Below are positions 26,641 to 34,392 of a stretch of DNA of 64,000 nucleotides, piece after piece. The first letter of the stretch is position 1, and each line of letters starts with the position of its first letter. A model generated the notes under the pieces. The model was not told the DNA's origin. It did not search any database and saw only the letters and a program-made list of their open reading frames with translations. Position numbers and translations under genes: made by a program. Source of the stretch: DATEDA01 sp963827595 (GTDB taxonomy: Bacteria; Pseudomonadota; Gammaproteobacteria; Burkholderiales; SG8-39); the NCBI GenBank assembly GCA_963827595.1, contig CAWHBT010000007.1, forward strand, positions 62,001 to 126,000, given 5' to 3'.

Positions 26641-27084
26641 ATGCGTTACTGTCGTCTGCTCACGCTCTCCCTGACCGGATTCGTCGCGCTCGCCGGCTGC
26701 AGCGCCGTCCCCCACGACCAGGGCGCCGCCCGGGTACGGACCCCCGAGGCCGCAATGGGCGTCTGGCACTGGGAGGCCACAGTCACTCCGGTGGAGACCA
26801 TCGGCACCGCTAACCCTGAGCGCTACACCCTTGAGCTCCAGCCTGGCGGGGTCGCGCTGGTCCGCGCCGACTGCAACCGCGGCCGCGGCAGCTACGAGAT
26901 CAGCGAGGGCCGCATCAAGTTCGGCGCCATCGCCACGACGCGAATGGCGTGCCCGCCGGGGTCGCTCGACAGCCGCTATCTCAAGGATCTGTCGCGGGCG
27001 ACGATCTTCTTCGTCGAAGGCGGCAAGCTGTTCTTCGACCTCCCCATGGACTCGGGCACGATGCGCTTCGCGCGTGGGAAGTGA
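26641..27084 (+). CDS. META domain lipoprotein
   Basis: The 147-residue protein has a lipoprotein signal peptide with lipobox LAGC (Cys22 by the ATG start), so it is anchored to a membrane on the periplasmic side. The mature part is a META/HslJ-like domain: WHWEATVTPVE, then ALVRADCNRGRGSYEISEGRIKFG and ATTRMACPPGS, which carry the conserved DCN, G-x-Y and TxMAC residues. HslJ in E. coli is linked to heat shock and novobiocin tolerance; the reaction is not known. The ATG at 26641 is taken; a GTG nine bases earlier would also keep the signal peptide. Confidence 0.87.
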   Translation: MRYCRLLTLSLTGFVALAGCSAVPHDQGAARVRTPEAAMGVWHWEATVTPVETIGTANPERYTLELQPGGVALVRADCNRGRGSYEISEGRIKFGAIATTRMACPPGSLDSRYLKDLSRATIFFVEGGKLFFDLPMDSGTMRFARGK

Positions 27085-27099
27085 GCCGGCGCGGCCCGC

Positions 27100-27790
27100 G
27101 TGAGCACGTTCGCGCCGTTCACCGGCCTGCACGCGGCGACGATCGCGGGGATCGACGCTCCTCATCGCGGCGCTCGTGCTCGCGGCGCGGCGCGGCAGCC
27201 GCCTCGCCCGCCGGCTGGCGACGGGGCTCGGGGTCGGCTACGTCGTCATCTGGATCGGCGTGCACGGCTGGCGAAATCTTCCCCCGCAGTTCGATCCCTA
27301 TCTGACGCTGCCCCTGCAGATGTGCCACATCGCCGCGCTCGCCGGGGGGCTCTACTTCGCCGCGGGGTGGACGTGGCTGCGCCCGGTGCTCTACTTCTGG
27401 GGCCTCGCGCTGACGACGCAGGCCTGCCTCACGCCCACGCTGACCGAGGGACCGGCCCAGCCGCAGTTCTGGTTCTTCTGGCTCACCCACGGGGTCATCG
27501 TGGCCGCAGCCGTTTACGCCATGGCGGTCGACGGCTATCGCCCGACCTGGCGCGACTACGGGGTGGCCTGCGTTGCCGGCGCGGTCTACGGCGCGGTCGC
27601 GGTGGCGGTAAACGTCGCGTTCGGCGCGAACTACGGCTTTCTCGGCGACATGCGGCCGGAGCAGCCGACGATCGTCGATTTCCTCGGCCCCTGGCCGGAG
27701 CGCATCGCGGCGATCATGCTGATCGTCGCGGCCGCGATGGCGGTCCTCATGCTGCCGTGGACGCTCGCGCGCCGGGTGTCCCCGAGGTGA
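27100..27790 (+). pseudogene. YwaF/TIGR02206-type membrane protein, frameshifted
   Basis: The main part, from about 27157 to TGA at 27788-27790, has six membrane helices with TLPLQMCHIAALAGGLYF, YFWGLALTTQACLTPTLTE and FFWLTHGVIVAA, characteristic of the TIGR02206/YwaF group of unknown function. Its natural N-terminus, STFAPFTGLHAATIAG, is encoded from the GTG at 27100 in another frame. The frames join near 27148-27157 by one surplus base, giving TLLIAALVLAARR as the rest of helix 1. A GTG at 27176 could start a shortened protein lacking most of helix 1. The META gene ends 15 bp upstream. As in other broken genes here, a read error is likely. Confidence 0.8.
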
Positions 27791-27799
27791 CGATTCCGG

Positions 27800-30409
27800 A
27801 TGCGGATTGCCAGCGCGCTGCTCGCGGCGACCATCATCGTGGCTGAAGCCGCGGCGGCCGCTCCACCGCTCGAGCCCGGCGTCTCGCGCGAGCTGGCGCG
27901 CTGGCGCACGCGTCACTACGCCGACGTGCGCTATGCGCTCGAGCTCGCCATCGCGGCGCCGGTCGCGAAGCTCGAAGGCAAGCTCGAGCTGCGTGTGGCG
28001 GTGCGCGGCAAGCCGGTTGATCTCGTGCTCGACTGGCGGCCGCCGGCGGGCGGCGCGTTGGCCGCCCTCGAGGTGAACGGCGAGCCGATCGCGAAGCCGC
28101 GCGTTGCGCGCGAGCACCTCGTCATCGCGGCGCGGCACGTGCGCCCGGGCGAGAACGTGGTGCGGCTCGCATTCGAGTCGCCGATCGCGACCGGGGGCAC
28201 CGCAGTCACGCTCTACCGCGACCGCGAGGACGGATCGGAGTACGTCTATTCCCTGTTCGTCCCCGCCGACGCGAGCACGGTCTTTCCGTGCTTCGACCAA
28301 CCGGACCTGAAGGCCCGGTTCACGCTCACGCTCGAGGTGCCGGCGGCGTGGGAGGCGGTAACGAACGCGCCGGAGGCCGAGCGGAGCGTGCGCGGCGCGA
28401 CCAAGCGCGTGCGCTTCCGCGCGACCGAGCCCCTCAGCACCTACCTCTTTGCGTTCGCCGCCGGGCCGTTCGCGACGCTCGACGAGGTCGACGACGGCGT
28501 CGCGCCGCAGCCGGAGACCCGGCTGTGGGTCCGCCGGTCGCGGGTCGAGCGCGCGCGGGGTGCCATGTACGAGCTGTTCCTGCTCCACCGCCAGGCGCTC
28601 GGGTTTTTCACCGAGTACTTCGGCTTCCCATTCCCGTTTCCGAAGCACGATCTCGTGCTCGTCCCGGAGTTCCCGTACGGCGGGATGGAGCACGCCGGCG
28701 CGACGTTCCTGCGCGAGGAGTCGGTGCTCTTCCCATTCCAGCCGAGCGCAAACGACAAGCTCCGGCGCGCGCAGCTCCTCCTCCACGAGACCTCGCACCA
28801 GTGGTTCGGCGACCTCGTCACCATGCGCTGGTTCGACGACCTGTGGCTGAAGGAGGGGTTCGCGAACTTCATGGCCGCCAAGGCGACCGAGCAGCTGCTC
28901 CCGGAGCACAGCGCCTGGAACGCGTTCCACCAGCTCAAGGTCGCGGCCTATCGCACCGACGCGACGCGGGGCACGACGCCGATCTGGCAGCGGCTCCCGA
29001 ACCTCTCGGCCGCGAAGTCCGCGTACGGGAACATCGTCTACAGCAAGGCGCCGGGGGTATTGCGCCAGGCGGAGTTCTACCTCGGCGAGGACGCGTTCCG
29101 GCGCGCGGTGCAGGCGTTCGTCCACACGCACGCCTACGGCGCCGCGGACTGGAACGACCTCGTGCGCGCATTCGAATCGGCGTCGGGCCGGAAGCTCGGC
29201 GCGTGGGCGAACGCATGGGTGAAGCGCCGCGGGATGCCCACGGTGGCCGCCAAGTGGGACGTCGACGGTGCCGGCCGGATCAAGCGGTTCGCGCTGTCCC
29301 AATCCGACGCCTTGCGCGGCGACGGCCTGTGGCCGATGCGCACCGAGCTGCTCGTCGCCGGCGACGGCGCGCCGCAGACGGTGCCGGTCGTCCTCAACGG
29401 CCGCACGGCAACCGTCCCCGAGCTCGCCGGCCGGCCCGCCCCGCGCTACGTCTTCGCGAATTACGGCGACTACGCGTACGGGCGGTTCCCGCTGGACGAT
29501 ACGAGCCGGGCGGCGGTGATCGCGGATCTGGCCAGCGTGCCGGACCCGTTCCTGCGCGCGCTGCTCGCCGACGCGCTCTGGGACGAGGTCCGCGACGCGC
29601 GGCTCGCGCCGCTCGCGTACATCGACCTCGCGTTGCGGCAGGCCCGGAGCGAGACCGACGAGGTGACGGTCGCCGGCCTCGTCGGCCGCGCCCACACGGC
29701 GTTTCGCTGGTACCTCTCGGATGCGCAGCGCGCCGCCGCCGCGCCGCGCGTCGAGGCAGCGCTCGCCGACGGGATGACGAGCGCGCCCGAGACCGGCATT
29801 CGCATCACCTACTTCCGGACCTTCGTCGGTGCCGCGACCACCGAGGACGCCCGCCGCACCCTCAAAGCGCTGCTCGCCGGAACCCGCGAGGTGCCCGGCG
29901 TCACGTTGAGCTCGCGCGAGCGCTTCCGGATCATCGAGCGGCTGCTCGCCCTCGGCGACCCCGAGGCGGCCGCGCTCCTCGCCGCGCAGGCGCAGGCCGA
30001 CCTCAGCGACAACGGCCGGCGCTACGCCTTCGCCGTCGCGGCCGCGCGGCCCGAGCCGGAGGTGAAGTGGCGCCGATTTCTCGCTTTCCTCGACGATGCC
30101 ACGCTCGCCGAGAGCTGGATCGAGGAGAGCCTCGCACCGTTCAACACCGTCGAGCACGAGCAATGGACCTCGCCCTTCCTCGAGACGGCGCTCGAGCAGC
30201 TGCCCGACCTCAAGCGCACGCGCAAGATCTTCTTCGTCGACCACTGGCTCGCCGCGTTCCTCGGCGGGCAGCGGAGCCAGGAGGCGGTGACGACCACGAA
30301 GCGGTTCCTGCGCGAGGCCCGGCTCGATCCGGACCTGCGCCGCAAGGTGCTCGAGCATCTGGACGGGCCGGAGCGCACGGTGAGGATCCGCGCCGCGTTC
30401 GCGCGCTGA
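27800..30409 (+). CDS. M1 family metallopeptidase (aminopeptidase N-like)
   Basis: The 869-residue protein begins with a signal peptide (1-25) and is an M1 zinc aminopeptidase. The substrate motif GGMEHAG (Glu297) corresponds to GAMEN, and the zinc site is HETSHQWFGD (His329, Glu330, His333) with the third ligand Glu352 in LKEGFAN, exactly 18 residues after. Tyr in SKAPGVL region and the ERAP1-like C-terminal helical domain follow. The size and order match secreted aminopeptidases of Gram-negative bacteria. It begins 9 bp after the YwaF-like gene. Confidence 0.93.
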   Translation: MRIASALLAATIIVAEAAAAAPPLEPGVSRELARWRTRHYADVRYALELAIAAPVAKLEGKLELRVAVRGKPVDLVLDWRPPAGGALAALEVNGEPIAKPRVAREHLVIAARHVRPGENVVRLAFESPIATGGTAVTLYRDREDGSEYVYSLFVPADASTVFPCFDQPDLKARFTLTLEVPAAWEAVTNAPEAERSVRGATKRVRFRATEPLSTYLFAFAAGPFATLDEVDDGVAPQPETRLWVRRSRVERARGAMYELFLLHRQALGFFTEYFGFPFPFPKHDLVLVPEFPYGGMEHAGATFLREESVLFPFQPSANDKLRRAQLLLHETSHQWFGDLVTMRWFDDLWLKEGFANFMAAKATEQLLPEHSAWNAFHQLKVAAYRTDATRGTTPIWQRLPNLSAAKSAYGNIVYSKAPGVLRQAEFYLGEDAFRRAVQAFVHTHAYGAADWNDLVRAFESASGRKLGAWANAWVKRRGMPTVAAKWDVDGAGRIKRFALSQSDALRGDGLWPMRTELLVAGDGAPQTVPVVLNGRTATVPELAGRPAPRYVFANYGDYAYGRFPLDDTSRAAVIADLASVPDPFLRALLADALWDEVRDARLAPLAYIDLALRQARSETDEVTVAGLVGRAHTAFRWYLSDAQRAAAAPRVEAALADGMTSAPETGIRITYFRTFVGAATTEDARRTLKALLAGTREVPGVTLSSRERFRIIERLLALGDPEAAALLAAQAQADLSDNGRRYAFAVAAARPEPEVKWRRFLAFLDDATLAESWIEESLAPFNTVEHEQWTSPFLETALEQLPDLKRTRKIFFVDHWLAAFLGGQRSQEAVTTTKRFLREARLDPDLRRKVLEHLDGPERTVRIRAAFAR

Positions 30410-30455
30410 GGCCGCGCCGGTCCCCGTTCGGCGGCTCGCCGGACCGGCGTCCGGC

Positions 30456-30461
30456 TAAACT
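30456..30461 (+). promoter_or_regulatory. Candidate -10 box (TAAACT) of the BTAD regulator gene
   Basis: TAAACT lies 39 bases upstream of the ATG at 30501. A GGACCGAGGACC ribosome site sits directly before ATG. A hairpin CCGGTCC/GGACCGG at about 30417-30446 lies between the aminopeptidase stop and this box and may end upstream transcripts. Confidence 0.35.
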
Positions 30462-30500
30462 ATCGGGCCAGGCTCGAACCCTCCCCCTGGACCGAGGACC

Positions 30501-33500
30501 ATGCCGCCCGCGCCGGAGCTCGCCAAGCTCGCGCGTCCGCGCCTCTATCGCGTCACCGCGCGCGAGCGGTTGTTTCGCGCCCTCGACGAGCTTCGGGAGC
30601 ATCCGGTGATATGGGTGACGGGCGCTCCCGGCACCGGCAAGAGCGCGCTCGTGGCGAGCTGGGTGGAAGCGCGCAAGCTGCCCTTGGTCTGGTACCACAT
30701 CGATCCGGGCGACGCCGACCCGGCCACCTTTTTCCACTACCTCGGTCTCGCCGCCCCGGCGCGCGGCCGCGAGGCCCAGCCGCTGCCGCTCTACGCCGAG
30801 GAGTACGGGCGCGATCTGCCGGGCTTCACCCGCCGCTGGTTCCGCGAGCTCTTCGCGCGCCTGGCGCCGGGCAGCGTGCTCGTGTTCGACGACTTCCACG
30901 ACGCGCGCACTGCGCACGCCAACCGCGCGGCGTTCGCGGCGGGGCTCGAGGAGATTCCGCCCGGCATCACGGTCGTCGCCATCAGCCGGGGCAATCCGCC
31001 GCCGCAGTTCGCGCGCCTCGTGGCGCGCCGGGTGATCGGGCGCCTGAACGCGGAGGCGCTGCGGTTCACGCGCGACGAGGCGGGGGCGCTCCTCCGCGCC
31101 GCCGGCGAGGCCGACGAGCGGGCGATCGGCCGCGTGTGGGAGCGAGTCGACGGCTGGGCGGCGGGGCTGGTCCTGTTGCACGAGCACGCGGCAGCGAGGG
31201 GGCAGGCGGACGACGCCGGCACGCACGGCCGGCCGGAGGCAGTGTTCACGTATTTCGCCGGCGAGATCCTCAACAGCGCCGCGCCCGACGTCCGGCGCGC
31301 GGCGATGGTCAGCGCGCTGCTCCCCCACATGAGCGTGCCGGTCGTGACCGCGCTCACCGGCCATGTGAAGACCGGGCGCCTGCTCGAGGACGGCTACCGG
31401 CGGCACCTGTTCGTCACCCGCACCGACTTCGGCGAGCCGGTCTACGCGTACCACGCGCTGTTTCGCGAATTCCTGCTCGGCCAGCTTCGCGCCGAGGTGC
31501 CGCCCGACGAGCTTGCACGCTTGCGCCGGCGCGCCGCCGAGCTGCTCGAGGCCGACGGCGCGATCGAGAGCGCGCTCGCGCTGTACCGCGACGCGGGCGA
31601 CTGGTCGAACGCGGCGCGCGTCACGCTCGCCGATGCGCCGGCGATGATCGCGCAGGGGCGGGTCCAGCCGCTCGCCGAGCGGATCGCCGCGCTGCCCGCC
31701 GCGGCGCGCGAGCACGAGCCGTGGCTCGCATACTGGGAAGGCCTCGCGCGCGTGAACACCGATCCGCCCGCGGCGCTCGCGAGCCTCGAGCGCGCCTACC
31801 AGGGTTTCGTCGCTCGCGGCGACACCGCCGGGCAAATTCAGGCCGCCGAGGCGGCGATCGGCTCGCGCTACCTCGCCTGGGAAGACTGGCGACCGATCCT
31901 GCGCTGGATCGACATCCTCGAGGACCTTCTCGCGGGCAAGCCCACCTTCGACTCGCCTGAAGGCGAAGCCCGCGCGGTTTCCGCGCTCGCGATCGGGCTC
32001 ACGTACACCCGCCCCGGACACCCGATGCTCGCCGCCTGCCTCGAGCGGCTGGAGGCGCTGCTCGACGCGGTCGCGGACAAGAGCGTGTGGGTGACGACTG
32101 CGACGCGTCTTCTCGACGCGCTGTTCAGGACCGGGGACCACGGCGCCACTGAGCGCGTCGCCGAGCGCCTGCGGCCGGCGCTCGACGATCCCGAGGTGCG
32201 GCCGCTCCCCGCCGCGTGGGGTCGGATCTGGCTCGCGCGGCGGCGGTTCTGGCAGGCGCGCTTCGACGACTGCGCCGCGGCGCTCGACGAAGCGCAGAAA
32301 ATCGCGGAGCAGCAGAACCTCGGGTTCTTCGTGCCGATCATCGCGGCGACCCGTTGCTGGCAGTTCGTCGGGGAGGAGAACGTCGGCGCGCTGCGCGAGG
32401 TCATCGACCGGCTCGCAACGACGCACGATCCCGCCCGCAAGGTCGAACGTGCGGTCGTGCATGTTCTCAAGAGCATCGCCGCGCTGCGCGGCGACCTGCC
32501 GGCCGCCGAGCGCGAGGCGCGGGCGGCCGCCGCTCTGTCCCTCGAGACCGGCTCCACCCCCGCCGCGTTCATCTGCCAGATGGGGTTGTTGCTCGCGTTG
32601 GACGCGGCCGGACGCCGCGTCGAGTGCGAGGCGGTGCTCGAGCGCATGCGCGGGCTCGTGTCGGGCGTGAAGGGCGGCTCCATGCGGTTCCAGCTCGCCC
32701 TGTGGGAAGCGTACTTCCTGCTGCAGAAGGGTGAAGAGGCTTTTCGCGAACCGCTCGCCGCAGCGCTCGGACTCGGGCGTCGGCAGGGCTGCTTTCAGCT
32801 GTTCCTGTGGTGGCCGCCGATGATGAGCCGGCTCTGCGCCGCAGCGCTCGATTCCGGGATCGAGACCGACTACGTGCGACAGTTCATCACGAGGCGCGGG
32901 CTCGCGCCGCCGGAGGATCGCGTGCCGGAACACTGGCCGTGGCCGCTGCGGCTGCGCACGCTCGGGCGTTTCGAGGTCGCCTGCGACGGTACGCCGCTGG
33001 AGATCCGTGGCAAGGCGCAGAAGAAGCCGCTCGAGCTCCTGAAAGCGCTCGTCGCGCTCGGGGGCGAGGCCGTCGAGTCGTCCCGTCTCGCAGCGCTACT
33101 CTGGCCCGACGTCGACGGCGACGCCGCGAAGGCGTCGTTCGACACGACGCTCTACCGCCTGCGCAAGCTCCTCGCCGTCGACACCACGCTAGTGCTCGCC
33201 GAGGGCAAGCTCTCGCTCGACCGGCGCCAGTGCTGGGTGGACGTCTGGGCGTTCGAGCGCATCGCGCGCGAGGCCGATGCTTGCGCACCGGCCGGCGACG
33301 CCCCGACCGAGGAGGTGGCGCGCCTCGGGCGAGCGCTCCTCGGCGCGTATCCCGGTCACTTCCTCGCCGGCGACGAGGACGAGCGGTGGGCGATGGATTT
33401 GCGCGACCGCCTCCGCTCGAAGCTCGTGCGAACCGTGCTCGGGCTTGGCAACCGGCTGCAGGCCGCCGGCCGGTGGGACGAGGCCGCCGCCCTCTACCAG

Positions 33501-33692
33501 CGCGCCCTGGAGCTCGACAACCTCGCCGAGAGCCTGTACCGGGGCCTCATGATCTGCCACCGCGAGCTGGGGCAGCCGGCGGCCGCGCTCCAGGCGTACC
33601 GCCGCTGCCGCGAGCTGCTCTCGGTGGTGCTCGGCCTCGCGCCGTCGGCGGAGACGGAGGCCGTGAGGCGCTCGCTGGAGGCGACGCCCTGA
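30501..33692 (+). CDS. MalT-like ATPase with C-terminal SARP-type (BTAD) activator domain
   Basis: The 1063-residue regulator has an N-terminal STAND NTPase like MalT: Walker A VTGAPGTGKSAL (Lys47), then VWYHIDPGDADPATFFHYL, DDFHDARTA, and a typical helical platform near 250-350. The middle, about 350-800, is TPR-like helical repeats. The C-terminal part starts LRLRTLGRFEV near residue 815 and is a SARP unit: winged helix (KPLELLKALVALGG, LAALLWPD, ASFDTTLYRLRKLL) followed by a BTAD domain (about 905-1060). SARP units bind direct heptamer repeats, and such repeats lie just downstream at 33727-33759 and 33884-33901. A ligand is probably sensed by the repeats or NTPase, unknown here. Confidence 0.9.
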   Translation: MPPAPELAKLARPRLYRVTARERLFRALDELREHPVIWVTGAPGTGKSALVASWVEARKLPLVWYHIDPGDADPATFFHYLGLAAPARGREAQPLPLYAEEYGRDLPGFTRRWFRELFARLAPGSVLVFDDFHDARTAHANRAAFAAGLEEIPPGITVVAISRGNPPPQFARLVARRVIGRLNAEALRFTRDEAGALLRAAGEADERAIGRVWERVDGWAAGLVLLHEHAAARGQADDAGTHGRPEAVFTYFAGEILNSAAPDVRRAAMVSALLPHMSVPVVTALTGHVKTGRLLEDGYRRHLFVTRTDFGEPVYAYHALFREFLLGQLRAEVPPDELARLRRRAAELLEADGAIESALALYRDAGDWSNAARVTLADAPAMIAQGRVQPLAERIAALPAAAREHEPWLAYWEGLARVNTDPPAALASLERAYQGFVARGDTAGQIQAAEAAIGSRYLAWEDWRPILRWIDILEDLLAGKPTFDSPEGEARAVSALAIGLTYTRPGHPMLAACLERLEALLDAVADKSVWVTTATRLLDALFRTGDHGATERVAERLRPALDDPEVRPLPAAWGRIWLARRRFWQARFDDCAAALDEAQKIAEQQNLGFFVPIIAATRCWQFVGEENVGALREVIDRLATTHDPARKVERAVVHVLKSIAALRGDLPAAEREARAAAALSLETGSTPAAFICQMGLLLALDAAGRRVECEAVLERMRGLVSGVKGGSMRFQLALWEAYFLLQKGEEAFREPLAAALGLGRRQGCFQLFLWWPPMMSRLCAAALDSGIETDYVRQFITRRGLAPPEDRVPEHWPWPLRLRTLGRFEVACDGTPLEIRGKAQKKPLELLKALVALGGEAVESSRLAALLWPDVDGDAAKASFDTTLYRLRKLLAVDTTLVLAEGKLSLDRRQCWVDVWAFERIAREADACAPAGDAPTEEVARLGRALLGAYPGHFLAGDEDERWAMDLRDRLRSKLVRTVLGLGNRLQAAGRWDEAAALYQRALELDNLAESLYRGLMICHRELGQPAAALQAYRRCRELLSVVLGLAPSAETEAVRRSLEATP

Positions 33693-33726
33693 CGCCGCCC
33701 GTGATGCCGCGGCGTTAAGGCCCGCC

Positions 33727-33759
33727 GTGAGTCGGCTGTGAGTCGGGTGTGAGTCGTTT
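33727..33759 (+). promoter_or_regulatory. Three 11-bp direct repeats with GTGAGTC heptamers (candidate SARP operator)
   Basis: Units GTGAGTCGGCT, GTGAGTCGGGT and GTGAGTCGTTT abut, so GTGAGTC recurs at 33727, 33738 and 33749 exactly 11 bp apart with 4-bp spacers. This is the operator geometry of SARP activators. A weak -10-like CAACAT follows at 33769. The gene just upstream encodes a protein with a SARP-type DNA-binding domain. Binding is inferred. Confidence 0.5.
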
Positions 33760-33810
33760 GCTGCGTCGCAACATCGCACCGTGCCCGCAAGCGCCCGGAC
33801 GTCCGCTCTG

Positions 33811-33842
33811 AACCCCCGAACGCCAGCACTGGCGCGGGTTTA
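33811..33842 (+). terminator. Hairpin, possible terminator or leader structure
   Basis: The stem CGCCAG (33821-33826) / CTGGCG (33829-33834) is extended by outer AACCC/GGGTT, then TTTA follows. It lies between the two heptamer-repeat sites. It could end read-through from the BTAD gene, or be an attenuator in a leader starting at the first site. Confidence 0.35.
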
Positions 33843-33877
33843 CGGCCGCCCGGCCCCTCCACAACCAACGCGATTCG

Positions 33878-33901
33878 CGATCGGTGAGCGATCGTTGAGT
33901 C
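33878..33901 (+). promoter_or_regulatory. Second pair of 11-bp direct repeats (candidate SARP operator)
   Basis: CGATCGGTGAG at 33878-33888 and CGATCGTTGAG at 33889-33899 are tandem 11-bp units. Inside them GTGAGCG and TTGAGTC lie 11 bp apart and resemble the GTGAGTC heptamer upstream. Only a poor -10-like CACACT at 33911-33916 is visible. It is followed by a CGGAGG/CCTCCG hairpin and the DUF1127 ribosome site. Confidence 0.45.
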
Positions 33902-33971
33902 CCGTCCCCCCACACTGGCCTCGCGATTCACGGAGGTCCCCGCCTCCGGATCCCAACGACGAGGAGACACC

Positions 33972-34220
33972 ATGCAAGCACTGCCGAGCATCCCCCGCCC
34001 GGGCACGCGCCGGCCGTTCGATTACCGCTTCGAAGCCGCGGTGCGCCGCGCCTCCTGGGGCTGGTGCCTCGGCCGGATCGCCAGCGCCGTCGCGAGGTTC
34101 AAGGCGCGGCAGACGGCGCGCGAGCTGATGGCGCTGACCGACCGGCAACTGCACGACGTCGGGCTGCGCCGCGCTGACATCGAGGACGTTGCGGCACGCA
34201 GCGCGTTCTCGCGCTCCTGA
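33972..34220 (+). CDS. DUF1127 domain-containing small protein
   Basis: The 82-residue protein ends with a DUF1127 domain: TARELMALTDRQLHDVGLRRADIEDVA, with the family pattern of R-x-L-x-x-L-[ST]-D-x-x-L-x-D-I/V-G. Arg-rich N-terminal sequence precedes it. DUF1127 proteins in alpha-proteobacteria bind RNA and alter stress or nutrient responses; this member's role is unknown. The ribosome site GAGGAG with the spacer ACACC is strong and identical, through ATG, to that of the gene at 35615. The 279-bp upstream gap carries the heptamer repeats and hairpins described separately, so it may be controlled by the BTAD regulator upstream. Confidence 0.85.
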   Translation: MQALPSIPRPGTRRPFDYRFEAAVRRASWGWCLGRIASAVARFKARQTARELMALTDRQLHDVGLRRADIEDVAARSAFSRS

Positions 34221-34290
34221 CCGCCACGGCTGAGGTCAACGCGCCGCTCCGCGCACCGCATCCGGATTTTCTCGTGGTCGGGGAGCGCGG

Positions 34291-34320
34291 CGGGGTGGCC
34301 GTCAGTCGACGGTCGCCCCG
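34291..34320 (+). terminator. Strong hairpin after the DUF1127 gene
   Basis: CGGGGTGGCCGTC (34291-34303) pairs with GACGGTCGCCCCG (34308-34320) over 13 positions, two of them G-T, around the loop AGTC. No U-run follows, so it is either a stem-type terminator or an RNA-stabilising 3' end. It separates DUF1127 from rlmL. Confidence 0.45.
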
Positions 34321-34375
34321 CGCGCGTGCACTGCCCCGATCTGAAGCGGAAAGGTGAGTCCCTCCCCGGGCGCGC

Positions 34376-34381
34376 TATGCT
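34376..34381 (+). promoter_or_regulatory. Candidate -10 box (TATGCT) of rlmL
   Basis: TATGCT lies 11 bases before the ATG at 34393 and no purine-rich ribosome site is found between. This predicts a leader of a few bases at most. Confidence 0.35.
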
Positions 34382-34392
34382 GCGCGCTCCGG

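Noticed and set aside
27119..30358. A 1079-codon minus-strand open frame over the M1 aminopeptidase gene
   Set aside because: A shadow; the aminopeptidase on the plus strand has HExxH and GGMEH motifs.
30210..32933. A 907-codon minus-strand open frame across the BTAD regulator gene
   Set aside because: A shadow of the plus-strand gene. Composition is Arg/Glu-rich without domains.
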